A DNA stretch of 64,000 bases, taken from assembly GCF_041154485.1 (NCBI RefSeq), contig NZ_AP028669.1, positions 1,240,001 through 1,304,000 on the forward strand, in the 5' to 3' direction. Numbering within the stretch: the stretch's first letter is position 1; each line of letters opens with the position of its first letter. The notes under the pieces are model-generated. The model had not been told where the DNA came from, did not search any database, and saw nothing but the letters and a program-made list of their open reading frames with translations. The position numbers and the translations under genes were made by a program. Origin of the DNA: Variovorax sp. V93 (lineage in GTDB: Bacteria; Pseudomonadota; Gammaproteobacteria; Burkholderiales; Burkholderiaceae_C). This document shows positions 1-9,829 of the stretch, piece after piece.

Positions 1-1
1 C

Positions 2-589
2 GCGACGGCTTTCGTGCGTCCGGCGCAGGCCGCCGACGAAGCGCCTGACGCGCTGGTGAAGCGTTTGTCGACCGACGTGCTCGAAACCATCAAGGCCGAC
101 ACCTCCATCAAGGCGGGCGACATCAACAAGATCATGGTGCTGGTCGACAGCAAGATCATGCCCAACGTCAACTTCCAGCGCATGACGGCCTCCGCCGTCG
201 GCCCGGCATGGCGCCAGGCCACGCCCGAGCAGCAGAAGAAGCTGCAGGAAGAATTCAAGACCCTGCTGGTGCGCACCTATGCCGGCGCGCTCGACCAGGT
301 GAGCGACCAGACGGTCACGGTGCGCCCGTTCCGCGGGTCGCCTGAAGATACCGAGGTGCTGGTTCGCACCGAGGTCAAGGGCCGGGGCGATCCGGTGCAG
401 CTCGACTACCGGCTCGAGAAAACGCCCGGCCAGGGCGGCGGCTGGAAGGTCTACAACCTCAATGTGCTGGGCGTCTGGCTGGTCGACACCTACCGCACCC
501 AGTTCTCGCAGGAAATCAACGCCCGCGGCATCGACGGCCTGATTGCAGCGCTGGCGGCGCGCAACAAGGGCAACAACGGCAAGAGCTGA
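2..589 (+). CDS. mlaC: MlaC phospholipid-binding periplasmic protein (5' partial)
   Basis: Periplasmic carrier of the Mla system, which shuttles phospholipids between the outer-membrane MlaA complex and the inner-membrane MlaFEDB transporter. The window opens inside the gene: reading from base 2 gives the end of a signal peptide (ATAFVRPAQA, cleavage probably before ADEAPDAL) and then a complete mature domain of about 185 residues typical of the Ttg2D/MlaC family (IMPNVNFQRMTASAVG, then WKVYNLNVLGVWLVDTYR near the C-terminus). The GTG at 14 is therefore not the real start. mlaB follows 4 bases downstream, matching the mlaFEDCB order. Confidence 0.93.
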   Translation, partial: ATAFVRPAQAADEAPDALVKRLSTDVLETIKADTSIKAGDINKIMVLVDSKIMPNVNFQRMTASAVGPAWRQATPEQQKKLQEEFKTLLVRTYAGALDQVSDQTVTVRPFRGSPEDTEVLVRTEVKGRGDPVQLDYRLEKTPGQGGGWKVYNLNVLGVWLVDTYRTQFSQEINARGIDGLIAALAARNKGNNGKS

Positions 590-593
590 GGCC

Positions 594-866
594 ATGCTGG
601 TCCTGCCCTCCAAACTCACCCACGATGAAGCCCCGGCCTGCATGCGCATGCTGCAGCAGGGGCTGACGGGGCAGACCGACACATCCACGGTGGTGGACGC
701 CAGCGCGCTCGCGCAGTTCGATTCCTCGGCCTTGGCGGTGCTGCTGGAGTGCCGCCGCGAATCGAGCGCGCTCGGCCGGGGCTTCGCGGTCAAGGGGCTT
801 TCGCCGCGGCTGCGCGAACTGGCTGCGCTCTACGGCATCGCGGGGCTTCTGCCGGCGGCGCCCTGA
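594..866 (+). CDS. mlaB: MlaB STAS-domain protein
   Basis: Small cytoplasmic STAS-domain protein (90 aa) that associates with the MlaF ATPase and is needed for a stable Mla transporter. The sequence shows the STAS pattern: a beta strand ending in VVDASALAQFDSSALAVLL, with a serine pair where STAS proteins carry their conserved loop, followed by a helix and VKGLSPRLRELAALYGI. The ATG at 594, 4 bases after the mlaC stop, was chosen; an upstream in-frame start at 543 would lie inside mlaC. The stop codon lies within an 8-bp-armed inverted repeat (860-899). Confidence 0.85.
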   Translation: MLVLPSKLTHDEAPACMRMLQQGLTGQTDTSTVVDASALAQFDSSALAVLLECRRESSALGRGFAVKGLSPRLRELAALYGIAGLLPAAP

Positions 867-899
867 CCGCAGGCGGCCCGGCAGCGGCCGCGTCAGGGC
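860..899. repeat. GC-rich inverted repeat at the mlaB 3' end
   Basis: GCCCTGAC (860-867) and GTCAGGGC (892-899) are exact inverted arms around a 24-base GC-rich loop, and the mlaB stop lies in the left arm. There is no T-run after it, so it is not a standard intrinsic terminator. It could protect the 3' end or reduce readthrough into the ABC genes. Confidence 0.4.
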
Positions 900-936
900 A
901 TCCGGCCGCCGCCAAGCGGCCTGCGGGGCGGGCCCG

Positions 937-942
937 TAAAAT
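937..942 (+). promoter_or_regulatory. possible -10 element before the ABC-2 ATPase gene
   Basis: TAAAAT at 937-942 is a good sigma-70 -10 match ending 11 bases before the ATG at 954. No convincing -35 is visible 17 bases upstream. If used, the transcript leader would be only a few bases long. Confidence 0.3.
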
Positions 943-953
943 CGCCGGCTCCC

Positions 954-1901
954 ATGCCCGCGATCTCATTCCAATCGGTCTCCAAGACCTACCCTCCCTC
1001 CAGACAGCAGCGGGCCCAAGGCAAGCAGGGGCTGCGCGCCGTCGACGAGGTCAGCTTCCAGATCGAGCCGGGCGAGTTCTTCGGCCTGCTCGGGCCCAAT
1101 GGCGCGGGCAAGACCACGCTCATCAGCATGCTGGCCGGCCTGTCCCGTCCCACGGCCGGCGCCATCAGCGTCCATGGCTTCGACGTGCAGCGCGACTATG
1201 CCGAGGCCCGGCGCCAGCTCGGCATCGTGCCGCAGGAGCTGGTGTTCGACCCCTTCTTCAACGTGCGCGAATCGCTGCGCATCCAGTCGGGCTACTTCGG
1301 CATCAAGAACAACGAGCCCTGGATCGACGAGCTGCTGCAAAGCCTGGGCCTGGCCGACAAGGCCACGGCCAACATGCGCCAGCTCTCGGGCGGCATGAAG
1401 CGCCGGGTGCTGGTGGCGCAGGCGCTGGTGCACAAGCCGCCCGTGATCGTGCTGGACGAGCCCACCGCCGGGGTCGACGTCGAATTGCGCCAGACGCTCT
1501 GGCAGTTCGTCGCCAGGCTCAACAAAGAGGGCAGCACCGTGCTGCTGACCACCCACTACCTCGAAGAGGCGGAGGCGCTGTGCAGCCGCATCGCGATGCT
1601 CAAGCTCGGCAAGGTGATCGCCCTGGACCGCACCAGCGAGCTCCTGAAGTCGGCCGCCAGCAACGTGCTGCGCTTCAAGACCGACGCCATGCTGCCCTGG
1701 GCCATCGCGCAGCATGCGCGCATCACCGGGCGCATCGTGCAGCTGCCGGCGCAGAACGCCCATGAAGTCGAACAACTGCTGGCCGCGATCCGCGAAGCCG
1801 GCGTCGCAGTGGAAGACGTGGAAATGCGCAAGGCCGACCTGGAAGACGTGTTCATCGACCTGATGGCGGGCGAGCAGACGCCGTTGGAGGTTGCAAGATG
1901 A
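954..1901 (+). CDS. ABC-2 type exporter, ATP-binding subunit (YadG-like)
   Basis: Cytoplasmic ATPase (315 aa) of an ABC-2 family exporter. Walker A GPNGAGKT lies at about residues 47-54, the signature LSGGMKRR at about 143 and Walker B VIVLDEPTAG at about 163, followed by the H-loop TTHYLEEAE. The tail after residue 230 is the accessory region common in YadG/CcmA-like proteins. The stop overlaps the start of the membrane partner (ATGA at 1898-1901), so the two are translationally coupled. The same pair commonly sits between mla genes and ibaG-murA in Burkholderiales. The substrate is unknown; the envelope context suggests an envelope component. Confidence 0.88.
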   Translation: MPAISFQSVSKTYPPSRQQRAQGKQGLRAVDEVSFQIEPGEFFGLLGPNGAGKTTLISMLAGLSRPTAGAISVHGFDVQRDYAEARRQLGIVPQELVFDPFFNVRESLRIQSGYFGIKNNEPWIDELLQSLGLADKATANMRQLSGGMKRRVLVAQALVHKPPVIVLDEPTAGVDVELRQTLWQFVARLNKEGSTVLLTTHYLEEAEALCSRIAMLKLGKVIALDRTSELLKSAASNVLRFKTDAMLPWAIAQHARITGRIVQLPAQNAHEVEQLLAAIREAGVAVEDVEMRKADLEDVFIDLMAGEQTPLEVAR

Positions 1902-2662
1902 TGGCCGTGACGGGTTGGCACGCGCTGCTCTACAAGGAAACGCTGCGCTTCTGGAAGGTCGGCTTCCAGACCGTCGGCGCGCCGGTGCTCACCGCGCTGC
2001 TCTACCTGATGGTGTTCGGCCATGTGCTCGAAGACCATGTGAAGGTCTACGGCTCGGTCGGCTACACCGCCTTCCTGGTGCCGGGCCTCGTGATGATGAG
2101 CGTGCTCCAGAACGCCTTCGCCAACAGCTCGTCGTCGATCATCCAGAGCAAGATCATGGGCAACCTGGTGTTCGTGCTGCTCACGCCGCTGTCGCACTGG
2201 GGCTGGTTCTTTGCCTACGTGGGTTCGTCGGTAATCCGCGGGCTGGCCGTGGGGCTCGGCGTGTTCGTGGTCACGATGTTCTTCGCCATGCCGAGCTTCG
2301 TTGCGCCCGTCTGGATTCTCGTTTTCGCGCTGCTGGGCTCCGCCATGCTCGGCACCCTGGGGCTCATTGCCGGCCTGTGGGCCGAGAAGTTCGACCAGAT
2401 GGCGGTGTTCCAGAACTTCCTGATCATGCCCATGACCTTTCTCTCGGGCGTTTTCTATTCCATCGGCTCGCTGCCGCCGTTCTGGCAGGGCGTGAGCCAC
2501 CTGAACCCGTTCTTCTACATGATCGACGGCTTCCGCTACGGCTTCTTCGGCGTGAGCGACGCCTCGCCCTGGCTCAGCCTGGGCATCGTCGGCGCGGCCT
2601 GGCTGGTGGTGAGCGCCATTGCCGTCCACCTGCTGCGCATCGGCTACAAAATCCGCGGTTGA
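1898..2662 (+). CDS. ABC-2 type exporter, permease subunit (YadH-like)
   Basis: Integral inner-membrane partner (254 aa) of the preceding ATPase, with about six membrane segments and the ABC-2 permease pattern: an amphipathic N-terminus (LYKETLRFWK), then helices around residues 25-45, 60-80, 105-130, 140-165, 170-190 and 225-250. The stretch MTFLSGVFYSIGSLP before the last helix is characteristic of the family. The start overlaps the ATPase stop by 4 bases. No substrate can be inferred from the sequence. Confidence 0.87.
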   Translation: MMAVTGWHALLYKETLRFWKVGFQTVGAPVLTALLYLMVFGHVLEDHVKVYGSVGYTAFLVPGLVMMSVLQNAFANSSSSIIQSKIMGNLVFVLLTPLSHWGWFFAYVGSSVIRGLAVGLGVFVVTMFFAMPSFVAPVWILVFALLGSAMLGTLGLIAGLWAEKFDQMAVFQNFLIMPMTFLSGVFYSIGSLPPFWQGVSHLNPFFYMIDGFRYGFFGVSDASPWLSLGIVGAAWLVVSAIAVHLLRIGYKIRG

Positions 2663-2681
2663 CCGCTTTTTCCAGATCCCC

Positions 2682-2924
2682 ATGACCGCCGAACAACTCC
2701 AGGCCCTGATCCAGTCCCACCTTCCCTGCGAGCACATCACGCTCGAAGGCGACGGCCGGCATTGGTACGCCACCATCGTCTCGGCCGAATTCGAGGGCAA
2801 GCGCGCGATTCAGCGCCATCAGCGGGTCTACGCGACCCTGGGTGCGAAAATGCATACCGACGAGGTGCATGCGCTCTCGATGAAGACCTACACGCCGGCC
2901 GAATGGGCGGCGTTGGAAAAATAA
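2682..2924 (+). CDS. ibaG: BolA-family protein IbaG
   Basis: Small BolA/IbaG protein (80 aa), a partner of monothiol glutaredoxins that binds or transfers Fe-S clusters. The sequence follows the IbaG pattern: a conserved GDGRHWYATIVS strand (GDGSHF in E. coli IbaG), the RHQRVYATLG helix, and the C-terminal HALSMKTYTPAEW motif containing the conserved His ligand. The ATG at 2682 was chosen because upstream in-frame residues overlap the permease gene and do not resemble BolA proteins. The ibaG-murA pairing just after mla genes matches E. coli. Confidence 0.88.
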   Translation: MTAEQLQALIQSHLPCEHITLEGDGRHWYATIVSAEFEGKRAIQRHQRVYATLGAKMHTDEVHALSMKTYTPAEWAALEK

Positions 2925-2961
2925 CTCTCCGGCCCCCGGGCCCTGATTCGCTGGAAATTCG

Positions 2962-4247
<1,286 letters not shown>

Positions 4248-4251
<4 letters not shown>

Positions 4252-4889
4252 TCACCCTGGCGCTCTCGAAAGGCCGCATCTTCGAAGAGACGATGCCGCT
4301 GTTGGCCGCGGCCGGCATCGAGGTCACCGAAGACCCCGAAAAATCGCGCAAGCTGATCCTGGCCACCACCCGGCCCGACGTGCGCGTGGTGCTGGTGCGC
4401 GCCTCCGACGTGCCCACCTACGTGCAGTATGGCGGCGCCGACCTCGGCGTGACCGGTTTGGACGTGCTGCTCGAAAACGGCAACCAGGGCATGTACCAGC
4501 CGCTGGACCTGCGCATCGCGGCCTGCCGCCTCAGCGTGGCAGTGCGCGCCGACTACGACTACGCCTCGGCCGTGAAGCAGGGCTCGCGCCTTCGGGTCGC
4601 CACCAAGTACGTGGGCCTGGCGCGCGACTTCTTCGCCACCAAGGGCGTGCACGTCGACCTGATCAAGCTCTACGGCAGCATGGAGCTCGCACCGCTCACT
4701 GGCCTGGCCGACGCCATCGTCGACCTGGTCTCGACCGGCAGCACGCTCAAGGCCAACCACCTGGTCGAGGTCGAGCGCATCATGGACATCAGCGCGCGCC
4801 TCGTGGTCAACCAGGCCGCGCTCAAGCTCAAGCGCGAGCCGATCCGCCGCATCATCGACGCCTTCGCGTCGGCCATTCCTTCCGCCTGA
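4248..4889 (+). CDS. hisG: ATP phosphoribosyltransferase, short form
   Basis: Catalyses step 1 of histidine synthesis, joining ATP and PRPP. At 213 aa it is the short form lacking the C-terminal ACT-like regulatory domain, so it should need HisZ as a regulatory partner; hisZ is not in this window. Typical elements are [15 protein letters not shown] at the N-terminus, the [12 protein letters not shown] loop, and the PRPP-binding [14 protein letters not shown] segment near residue 165. The start overlaps the murA stop by 4 bases; longer in-frame extensions upstream lie inside murA. Confidence 0.96.
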
Positions 4890-4903
4890 ACCCTTCCGCC
4901 CCA

Positions 4904-6226
4904 ATGACCTCGAAAGCAGCCCCCCTTCGCCTGTCCACGGCTTCAGCCGGCTTCGACGCTGAATTCAAGGCGCGGCTGCATTGGTCCGCGGATGCCGACG
5001 CGGCCATCGAGAAGGTGGTGGCCGACATCCTGGCCGACGTGCAGAAGCGCTGCGATGAGGCGGTGCTCGCATACACGAACCGTTTCGACAAGCTGGACGC
5101 GAAGACGCTGCCCGAACTGGAACTGACGCAAGCCGAATTGAAGGCCGCATTCGAGGCACTGCCCGCGGCGCAGCGCGATGCGCTCGAAGCCGCCGCGCGC
5201 CGGGTGCGCAGCTATCACGAGGCCCAGAAGAAGGCCAGCGGGGAGAGCTGGAGCTACCGCGACGCCGACGGCACGCTGCTGGGCCAGAAAGTCACGCCGC
5301 TCGACCGAGTGGGCATCTACGTGCCGGGCGGCAAGGCCGCCTATCCGTCGAGCGTGCTGATGAACGCCATTCCGGCGCACGTGGCGGGCGTGGGCGAGAT
5401 CATCATGGTCGTGCCGACTCCAAAGGGGGAGAAGAACCAGCTCGTGCTCGCTGCCGCCTACGTGGCCGGCGTGACGCGCGGCTTCACCATCGGCGGCGCG
5501 CAGGCCGTGGCCGCGCTGGCCTACGGCACCGCCACCATTCCCGCGGTCGACAAGATCACCGGCCCCGGCAACGCCTACGTGGCCGCCGCCAAGCGCCGCG
5601 TGTTCGGCACCGTGGGCATCGACATGATCGCGGGCCCGAGTGAAATCCTCGTGCTGGCCGACGGCAGCACGCCGCCCGACTGGGTGGCGATGGACCTGTT
5701 CAGCCAGGCCGAGCACGACGAGCTCGCGCAGAGCATCCTGCTGTGCCCCGATGCCGCGTACATCGACCGCGTGCAGGCCGAAATCGACCGCCTGCTGCCC
5801 GGCATGCCGCGCGCCGAGATCATCGCCGCTTCGCTCAACGGCCGCGGCGCGCTCATCCACACCAGGAGCATGGAAGAGGCCTGCGAGATCAGCAACCGCA
5901 TCGCCCCGGAGCACCTGGAGGTGAGCAGCAGCGAGCCGCAGCGCTGGGAGCCGCTGCTGCGCCACGCCGGCGCGATCTTCCTCGGCGCCTTCACCAGCGA
6001 GAGCCTGGGCGACTACTGCGCGGGCCCCAACCACGTGCTGCCCACGAGCGGCACGGCGCGCTTCTCGAGCCCGCTGGGGGTGTACGACTTCCAGAAGCGC
6101 TCGAGCCTCATCGAAGTGAGCGAAGCCGGCGCGCAGGTGCTCGGCCCTATCGCCGTCACGCTGGCCGAAGGCGAAGGCCTGCAGGCGCACGCCGAGGCGG
6201 CGCGCATGCGGCTGCGCAGGATCTGA
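4904..6226 (+). CDS. hisD: histidinol dehydrogenase
   Basis: Performs the last two steps, oxidising histidinol to histidine with NAD and a Zn ion. The 440-aa sequence has the family landmarks: [15 protein letters not shown] near 127, the [13 protein letters not shown] nucleotide-binding segment, [15 protein letters not shown], and the catalytic Glu/His pair in RIAPEHLEV. The first 20 residues are variable. It starts 14 bases after hisG. Confidence 0.97.
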   Translation: MTSKAAPLRLSTASAGFDAEFKARLHWSADADAAIEKVVADILADVQKRCDEAVLAYTNRFDKLDAKTLPELELTQAELKAAFEALPAAQRDALEAAARRVRSYHEAQKKASGESWSYRDADGTLLGQKVTPLDRVGIYVPGGKAAYPSSVLMNAIPAHVAGVGEIIMVVPTPKGEKNQLVLAAAYVAGVTRGFTIGGAQAVAALAYGTATIPAVDKITGPGNAYVAAAKRRVFGTVGIDMIAGPSEILVLADGSTPPDWVAMDLFSQAEHDELAQSILLCPDAAYIDRVQAEIDRLLPGMPRAEIIAASLNGRGALIHTRSMEEACEISNRIAPEHLEVSSSEPQRWEPLLRHAGAIFLGAFTSESLGDYCAGPNHVLPTSGTARFSSPLGVYDFQKRSSLIEVSEAGAQVLGPIAVTLAEGEGLQAHAEAARMRLRRI

Positions 6227-6258
6227 AGCCCGCCCGCCGCCGGCAGGAGCAAAGCAAG

Positions 6259-6630
6259 ATGGCGCGACGCCGTTCCTTTCATCGTTCGCGCGCGGCGGCA
6301 TGGCTGCTGGCGCTCGCGGCGGCGGGCTCGGCGCACGCCATGAGCATCCGCGAACTGCGCACGCTCGAAGCGAGCGAGAAGGACGGCAAGGCCTACGCGA
6401 GCTACTACCTCGTCGGCGTGCTCGAAGGCCTGCGCGAAGGGGTGGAAGCCTCGCAGCGCAACGGCCAGAAGCCGATCTTCTGCATCGAGGGCCGGCGCCT
6501 GGAGCCTTCGATGGCACGCTCCCTCTATCAAACCGAGCTGACCCGCAACGCCGACAGCTACGAAGCCGACATGCCGGTCCAACTGGTCATGGCCGGCGCC
6601 CTCCGAAACAGCTACCGCTGCACCCGATGA
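6259..6630 (+). CDS. small secreted protein, possibly Rap1a/Tai-like, inside the his operon
   Basis: A 123-aa protein with a clear Sec signal peptide (basic RRRSFHRSR, hydrophobic AAAWLLALAAAG, cleavage after SAHA). The mature part has a YLVGVLEGLREG helix, a Cys in IFCIEGRRLEP, a region rich in Asn and Glu (TELTRNADSYEADMP) and a Cys near the end (SYRCTR). This layout, two cysteines at those points with a YxxGVxxGL helix, resembles the Rap1a/Tai immunity-like family, but similarity judged by eye is weak. It starts 32 bases after hisD and its stop overlaps hisC (ATGA), so it is part of the transcript. It has no evident role in histidine synthesis. Confidence 0.6.
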   Translation: MARRRSFHRSRAAAWLLALAAAGSAHAMSIRELRTLEASEKDGKAYASYYLVGVLEGLREGVEASQRNGQKPIFCIEGRRLEPSMARSLYQTELTRNADSYEADMPVQLVMAGALRNSYRCTR

Positions 6631-7718
6631 CATCTTCTTCCCCCGCCGCCCGCCCGATCGACCGCATCCGCTCCGACGTGCAGTCCATGCACGCCTATGC
6701 AGTGCAGGACGCACGTGGCTTCGTCAAGCTCGACGCCATGGAAAACCCGTTCGGCCTGCCGTCCGCGCTGCAGGCCGAGCTTGGCGCGCGGCTCGGCGCG
6801 CTGGCGCTCAACCGCTATCCGGGCGAGCGCGGGGCCGACCTGCAGCGCGCACTGGCCGCGCACGCACAGATGCCCGAGGGCTTTTCGCTGATGCTGGGCA
6901 ATGGCTCCGACGAACTGATCTCGCTGCTCGCCATCGCCTGCGACGTGCCTGGCGCCGCGGTGCTCGCGCCCGTTCCGGGCTTCGTGATGTACGCCATGAG
7001 CGCGAAGCTGCAGGGCCTGCGCTTCGTCGGCGTGCCGCTCACGGCCGATTTCGAGCTCGACGAGGCGGCCATGCTGTCGGCCATTGCGCGCGAGAAGCCG
7101 GCCATCGTGTACCTGGCGTATCCGAACAATCCCACCGCCAACCTCTGGGACGATGCTGCCATCGAGAAGATCGTGCAGGCCCAGGGCGAGCAGGGCGGCC
7201 TGGTGGTGATCGACGAGGCCTACCAGCCCTTTGCGGCCCGGAGCTACATCGACCGCCTCGCGCGGCATGGCCACGTGCTGCTGATGCGCACGCTCAGCAA
7301 GTTCGGCCTGGCCGGCATCCGCCTCGGCTACCTCATGGGCCCGGCCGCGCTGGTCGCCCAGATCGACAAGGTGCGCCCGCCCTACAACATCAGCGTGCTC
7401 AATTGCGAATGCGCACTGTTCGCGCTCGAGCACGCCGAGGTGTTCGAGGCCCAGGCGAGGCAGATCCGCGACGAGCGCCACCGCCTCATGATGGGGCTGG
7501 GCCGGCTTGCGGGCGTGAAGGCCTGGCCGAGCGACGCCAACATGATCCTCGTGCGCGTGCCCGATGCCGCCAAGGCCTTCGAGGGCATGAAGGCGCGCGG
7601 GATTCTTGTGAAGAACGTTTCTAAAATGCACGAACTGCTCGCAAACTGCCTGCGCCTCACCGTCGGAACGGCCGACGAGAATGCGCGGATGCTCGCGGCA
7701 CTCGAAGCCTCACTATGA
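6627..7718 (+). CDS. hisC: histidinol-phosphate aminotransferase
   Basis: PLP-dependent class I/II aminotransferase (363 aa) converting imidazole-acetol phosphate to histidinol phosphate. Landmarks are [11 protein letters not shown] near the N-terminus, [24 protein letters not shown] (substrate-contacting Asn), [10 protein letters not shown] (Asp-x-x-Tyr contacting PLP) and the Schiff-base Lys225 in [14 protein letters not shown]. The start overlaps the stop of the small secreted protein, and the stop overlaps hisB by 4 bases. Confidence 0.96.
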   Translation: MTSSSPAARPIDRIRSDVQSMHAYAVQDARGFVKLDAMENPFGLPSALQAELGARLGALALNRYPGERGADLQRALAAHAQMPEGFSLMLGNGSDELISLLAIACDVPGAAVLAPVPGFVMYAMSAKLQGLRFVGVPLTADFELDEAAMLSAIAREKPAIVYLAYPNNPTANLWDDAAIEKIVQAQGEQGGLVVIDEAYQPFAARSYIDRLARHGHVLLMRTLSKFGLAGIRLGYLMGPAALVAQIDKVRPPYNISVLNCECALFALEHAEVFEAQARQIRDERHRLMMGLGRLAGVKAWPSDANMILVRVPDAAKAFEGMKARGILVKNVSKMHELLANCLRLTVGTADENARMLAALEASL

Positions 7719-8323
7719 CCACCCCCCAGACCGCCGATCGCACCGCATCGGTCACCCGCAACACCGCCGAGACGAAGATCACCGTCAGCGTCAACCTGGA
7801 CGGCACCGGCAAGGCCAGGCTCTCCACGGGCATCGGCTTCTTCGACCACATGCTCGACCAGATCGCCCGCCATGGCCTGATCGACCTCGAGATCGACTGC
7901 CAGGGCGACCTGCACATCGACGGCCATCACACGGTGGAAGACGTGGGCATCACGCTGGGCCAGGCGGTGGCCAAGGCCGTGGGCGACAAGAAGGGCATCC
8001 GCCGCTACGGCCACGCCTATGTGCCGCTCGACGAGGCGCTGAGCCGCGTGGTCATCGACTTCTCGGGCCGCCCGGGCCTGGTGATGCACGTGCCGTTCAC
8101 GAGCGGCATGATCGGCACCTTCGACAGCCAGCTCACCTACGAGTTCTTCCAGGGCTTCGTCAACCACGCCTTCGTCACGCTGCACATCGACAACCTCAAG
8201 GGCGTCAATGCGCACCACCAGTGCGAGACCGTGTTCAAGGCCTTTGCGCGCGCGATGCGCGGTGCGCTCGAACTCGATCCGCGCTCCGTCGGCGTCATTC
8301 CATCGACCAAGGGTTCGCTCTGA
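7715..8323 (+). CDS. hisB: imidazoleglycerol-phosphate dehydratase
   Basis: Dehydrates imidazole-glycerol phosphate; Mn-dependent. At 202 aa it is the monofunctional form, without the histidinol-phosphatase domain of E. coli HisB, so the phosphatase must be encoded elsewhere. Metal ligands are visible in [12 protein letters not shown] and [11 protein letters not shown] in the first half, and in the second-half equivalent [13 protein letters not shown]. Coupled to hisC by a 4-base overlap. Confidence 0.96.
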   Translation: MTTPQTADRTASVTRNTAETKITVSVNLDGTGKARLSTGIGFFDHMLDQIARHGLIDLEIDCQGDLHIDGHHTVEDVGITLGQAVAKAVGDKKGIRRYGHAYVPLDEALSRVVIDFSGRPGLVMHVPFTSGMIGTFDSQLTYEFFQGFVNHAFVTLHIDNLKGVNAHHQCETVFKAFARAMRGALELDPRSVGVIPSTKGSL

Positions 8324-8342
8324 ACATCCTCGTCGCCAAGCT

Positions 8343-8999
8343 ATGAAATCTGTAGCAAATACCGTCGCCGTGGTCGACTACGGCATGGGCAACCTGCGCT
8401 CCGTCTCGCAGGCCGTGCAGCATGCGGCCGACCAGGTGGGCGTGCAGGTCTTCGTCACCTCCGACCCCGAGGTGGTGCGCAAGGCCACGCGCGTGGTGCT
8501 GCCGGGGCAGGGCGCCATGCCCGACTGCATGCGCGAACTGCACGACTCCGGCCTGCAGGAGTCGGTGCTCGAGGCGGCCGCGAGCAAGCCGCTCTTCGGC
8601 GTGTGCGTGGGCATGCAGATGCTGCTGTCGCGCAGCGACGAGGGCCCGACCGACGGGCTTGGCCTGATTCCGGGCGAGGTCGTCAAGTTTGACCTGGCCG
8701 GCCGGCTGCAGCCCGACGGCAGCCGCTTCAAGGTGCCGCAGATGGGCTGGAACCAAGTGCGCCAGGCCCGGCCGCACCCCGTGTGGGCGGGCGTTCCGGA
8801 CATGAGCTACTTCTATTTCGTGCACAGCTTCTATGCGCGGCCGGCCGACATCCGGCACAGCGTGGGCGAGGCCGATTACGGCGCATGCTTTACCGCTGCC
8901 GTCGCACGCGATAACATTTTTGCCACCCAGTTCCACCCGGAGAAGAGTGCGGACCACGGGTTGCAGCTCTACCGAAATTTCCTCCACTGGAATCCCTGA
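8343..8999 (+). CDS. hisH: imidazole glycerol phosphate synthase, glutaminase subunit
   Basis: Class I glutamine amidotransferase (218 aa) that feeds ammonia to HisF. The catalytic triad is visible: Cys88 in [12 protein letters not shown], and His198 and Glu200 in [17 protein letters not shown] at the N-terminus is typical. The ATG at 8343 was chosen by family length; upstream in-frame codons overlap hisB. Its partner hisF lies about 5.3 kb away, separated by four unrelated genes. Confidence 0.96.
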   Translation: MKSVANTVAVVDYGMGNLRSVSQAVQHAADQVGVQVFVTSDPEVVRKATRVVLPGQGAMPDCMRELHDSGLQESVLEAAASKPLFGVCVGMQMLLSRSDEGPTDGLGLIPGEVVKFDLAGRLQPDGSRFKVPQMGWNQVRQARPHPVWAGVPDMSYFYFVHSFYARPADIRHSVGEADYGACFTAAVARDNIFATQFHPEKSADHGLQLYRNFLHWNP

Positions 9000-9062
9000 C
9001 CTTATATTCCCGCCCGGGCCGAACCTTCCTCAGCCCGGATTCCGCACACTCGCGTCACTTCC

Positions 9063-9806
9063 ATGCTCCTCATTCCCGCCATTGATCTCAAAGACGGCCA
9101 CTGCGTTCGCCTCAAGCAGGGCGACATGGACCAGTCCACCATCTTCAGCGAAGACCCCGCCGCCATGGCCCGCAAGTGGGTCGAAGCCGGCGCGCGGCGG
9201 CTGCACCTGGTCGACCTGAATGGCGCCTTTGCCGGCAAGCCGCAGAACCACGCGGCCATCAAGGCGATCCTGCGCGAGGTGGGCGACGACATTCCGGTGC
9301 AGCTGGGCGGCGGCATCCGCGACCTGGACACCATCGAGCGCTACATCGACGACGGCCTGCGCTACGTGATCATCGGCACCGCCGCGGTCAAGAACCCCGG
9401 CTTCCTGAAGGACGCCTGCGTGGCCTTTGGCGGCCACATCATCGTGGGGCTCGACGCCAAGGACGGCAAGGTGGCCACCGACGGCTGGAGCAAGCTCACG
9501 GGCCACGAGGTGGCCGACCTGGGCAAGAAGTTCGAGGATTACGGCGTCGAATCGATCATCTATACCGACATCGGCCGCGACGGCATGCTCTCGGGCATCA
9601 ACATCGATGCCACCGTGAAGCTCGCGCAGGCCTTGACCATCCCGGTGATCGCCTCGGGCGGCCTGTCGAACATGGCCGACATCGACCAGCTCTGCGCGGT
9701 CGAGTCCGAAGGCGTCGAAGGCGTGATCTGCGGCCGGGCCATCTATTCGGGCGACCTCGATTTCGCCGCCGCGCAAGCCCGCGCGGACGAGCTGGCCGGC
9801 GCCTGA
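9063..9806 (+). CDS. hisA: ProFAR isomerase
   Basis: TIM-barrel Amadori isomerase (247 aa), step 4 of the pathway. Catalytic Asp8 lies in [11 protein letters not shown] and the second Asp in [10 protein letters not shown] about 120 residues later; phosphate-binding loops LGGGIRD and [10 protein letters not shown] are intact. After hisA the operon is interrupted: an AAA ATPase gene follows at 9830. Confidence 0.96.
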
Positions 9807-9829
9807 GGCACTTCCTTCCGTAGCGCGGC

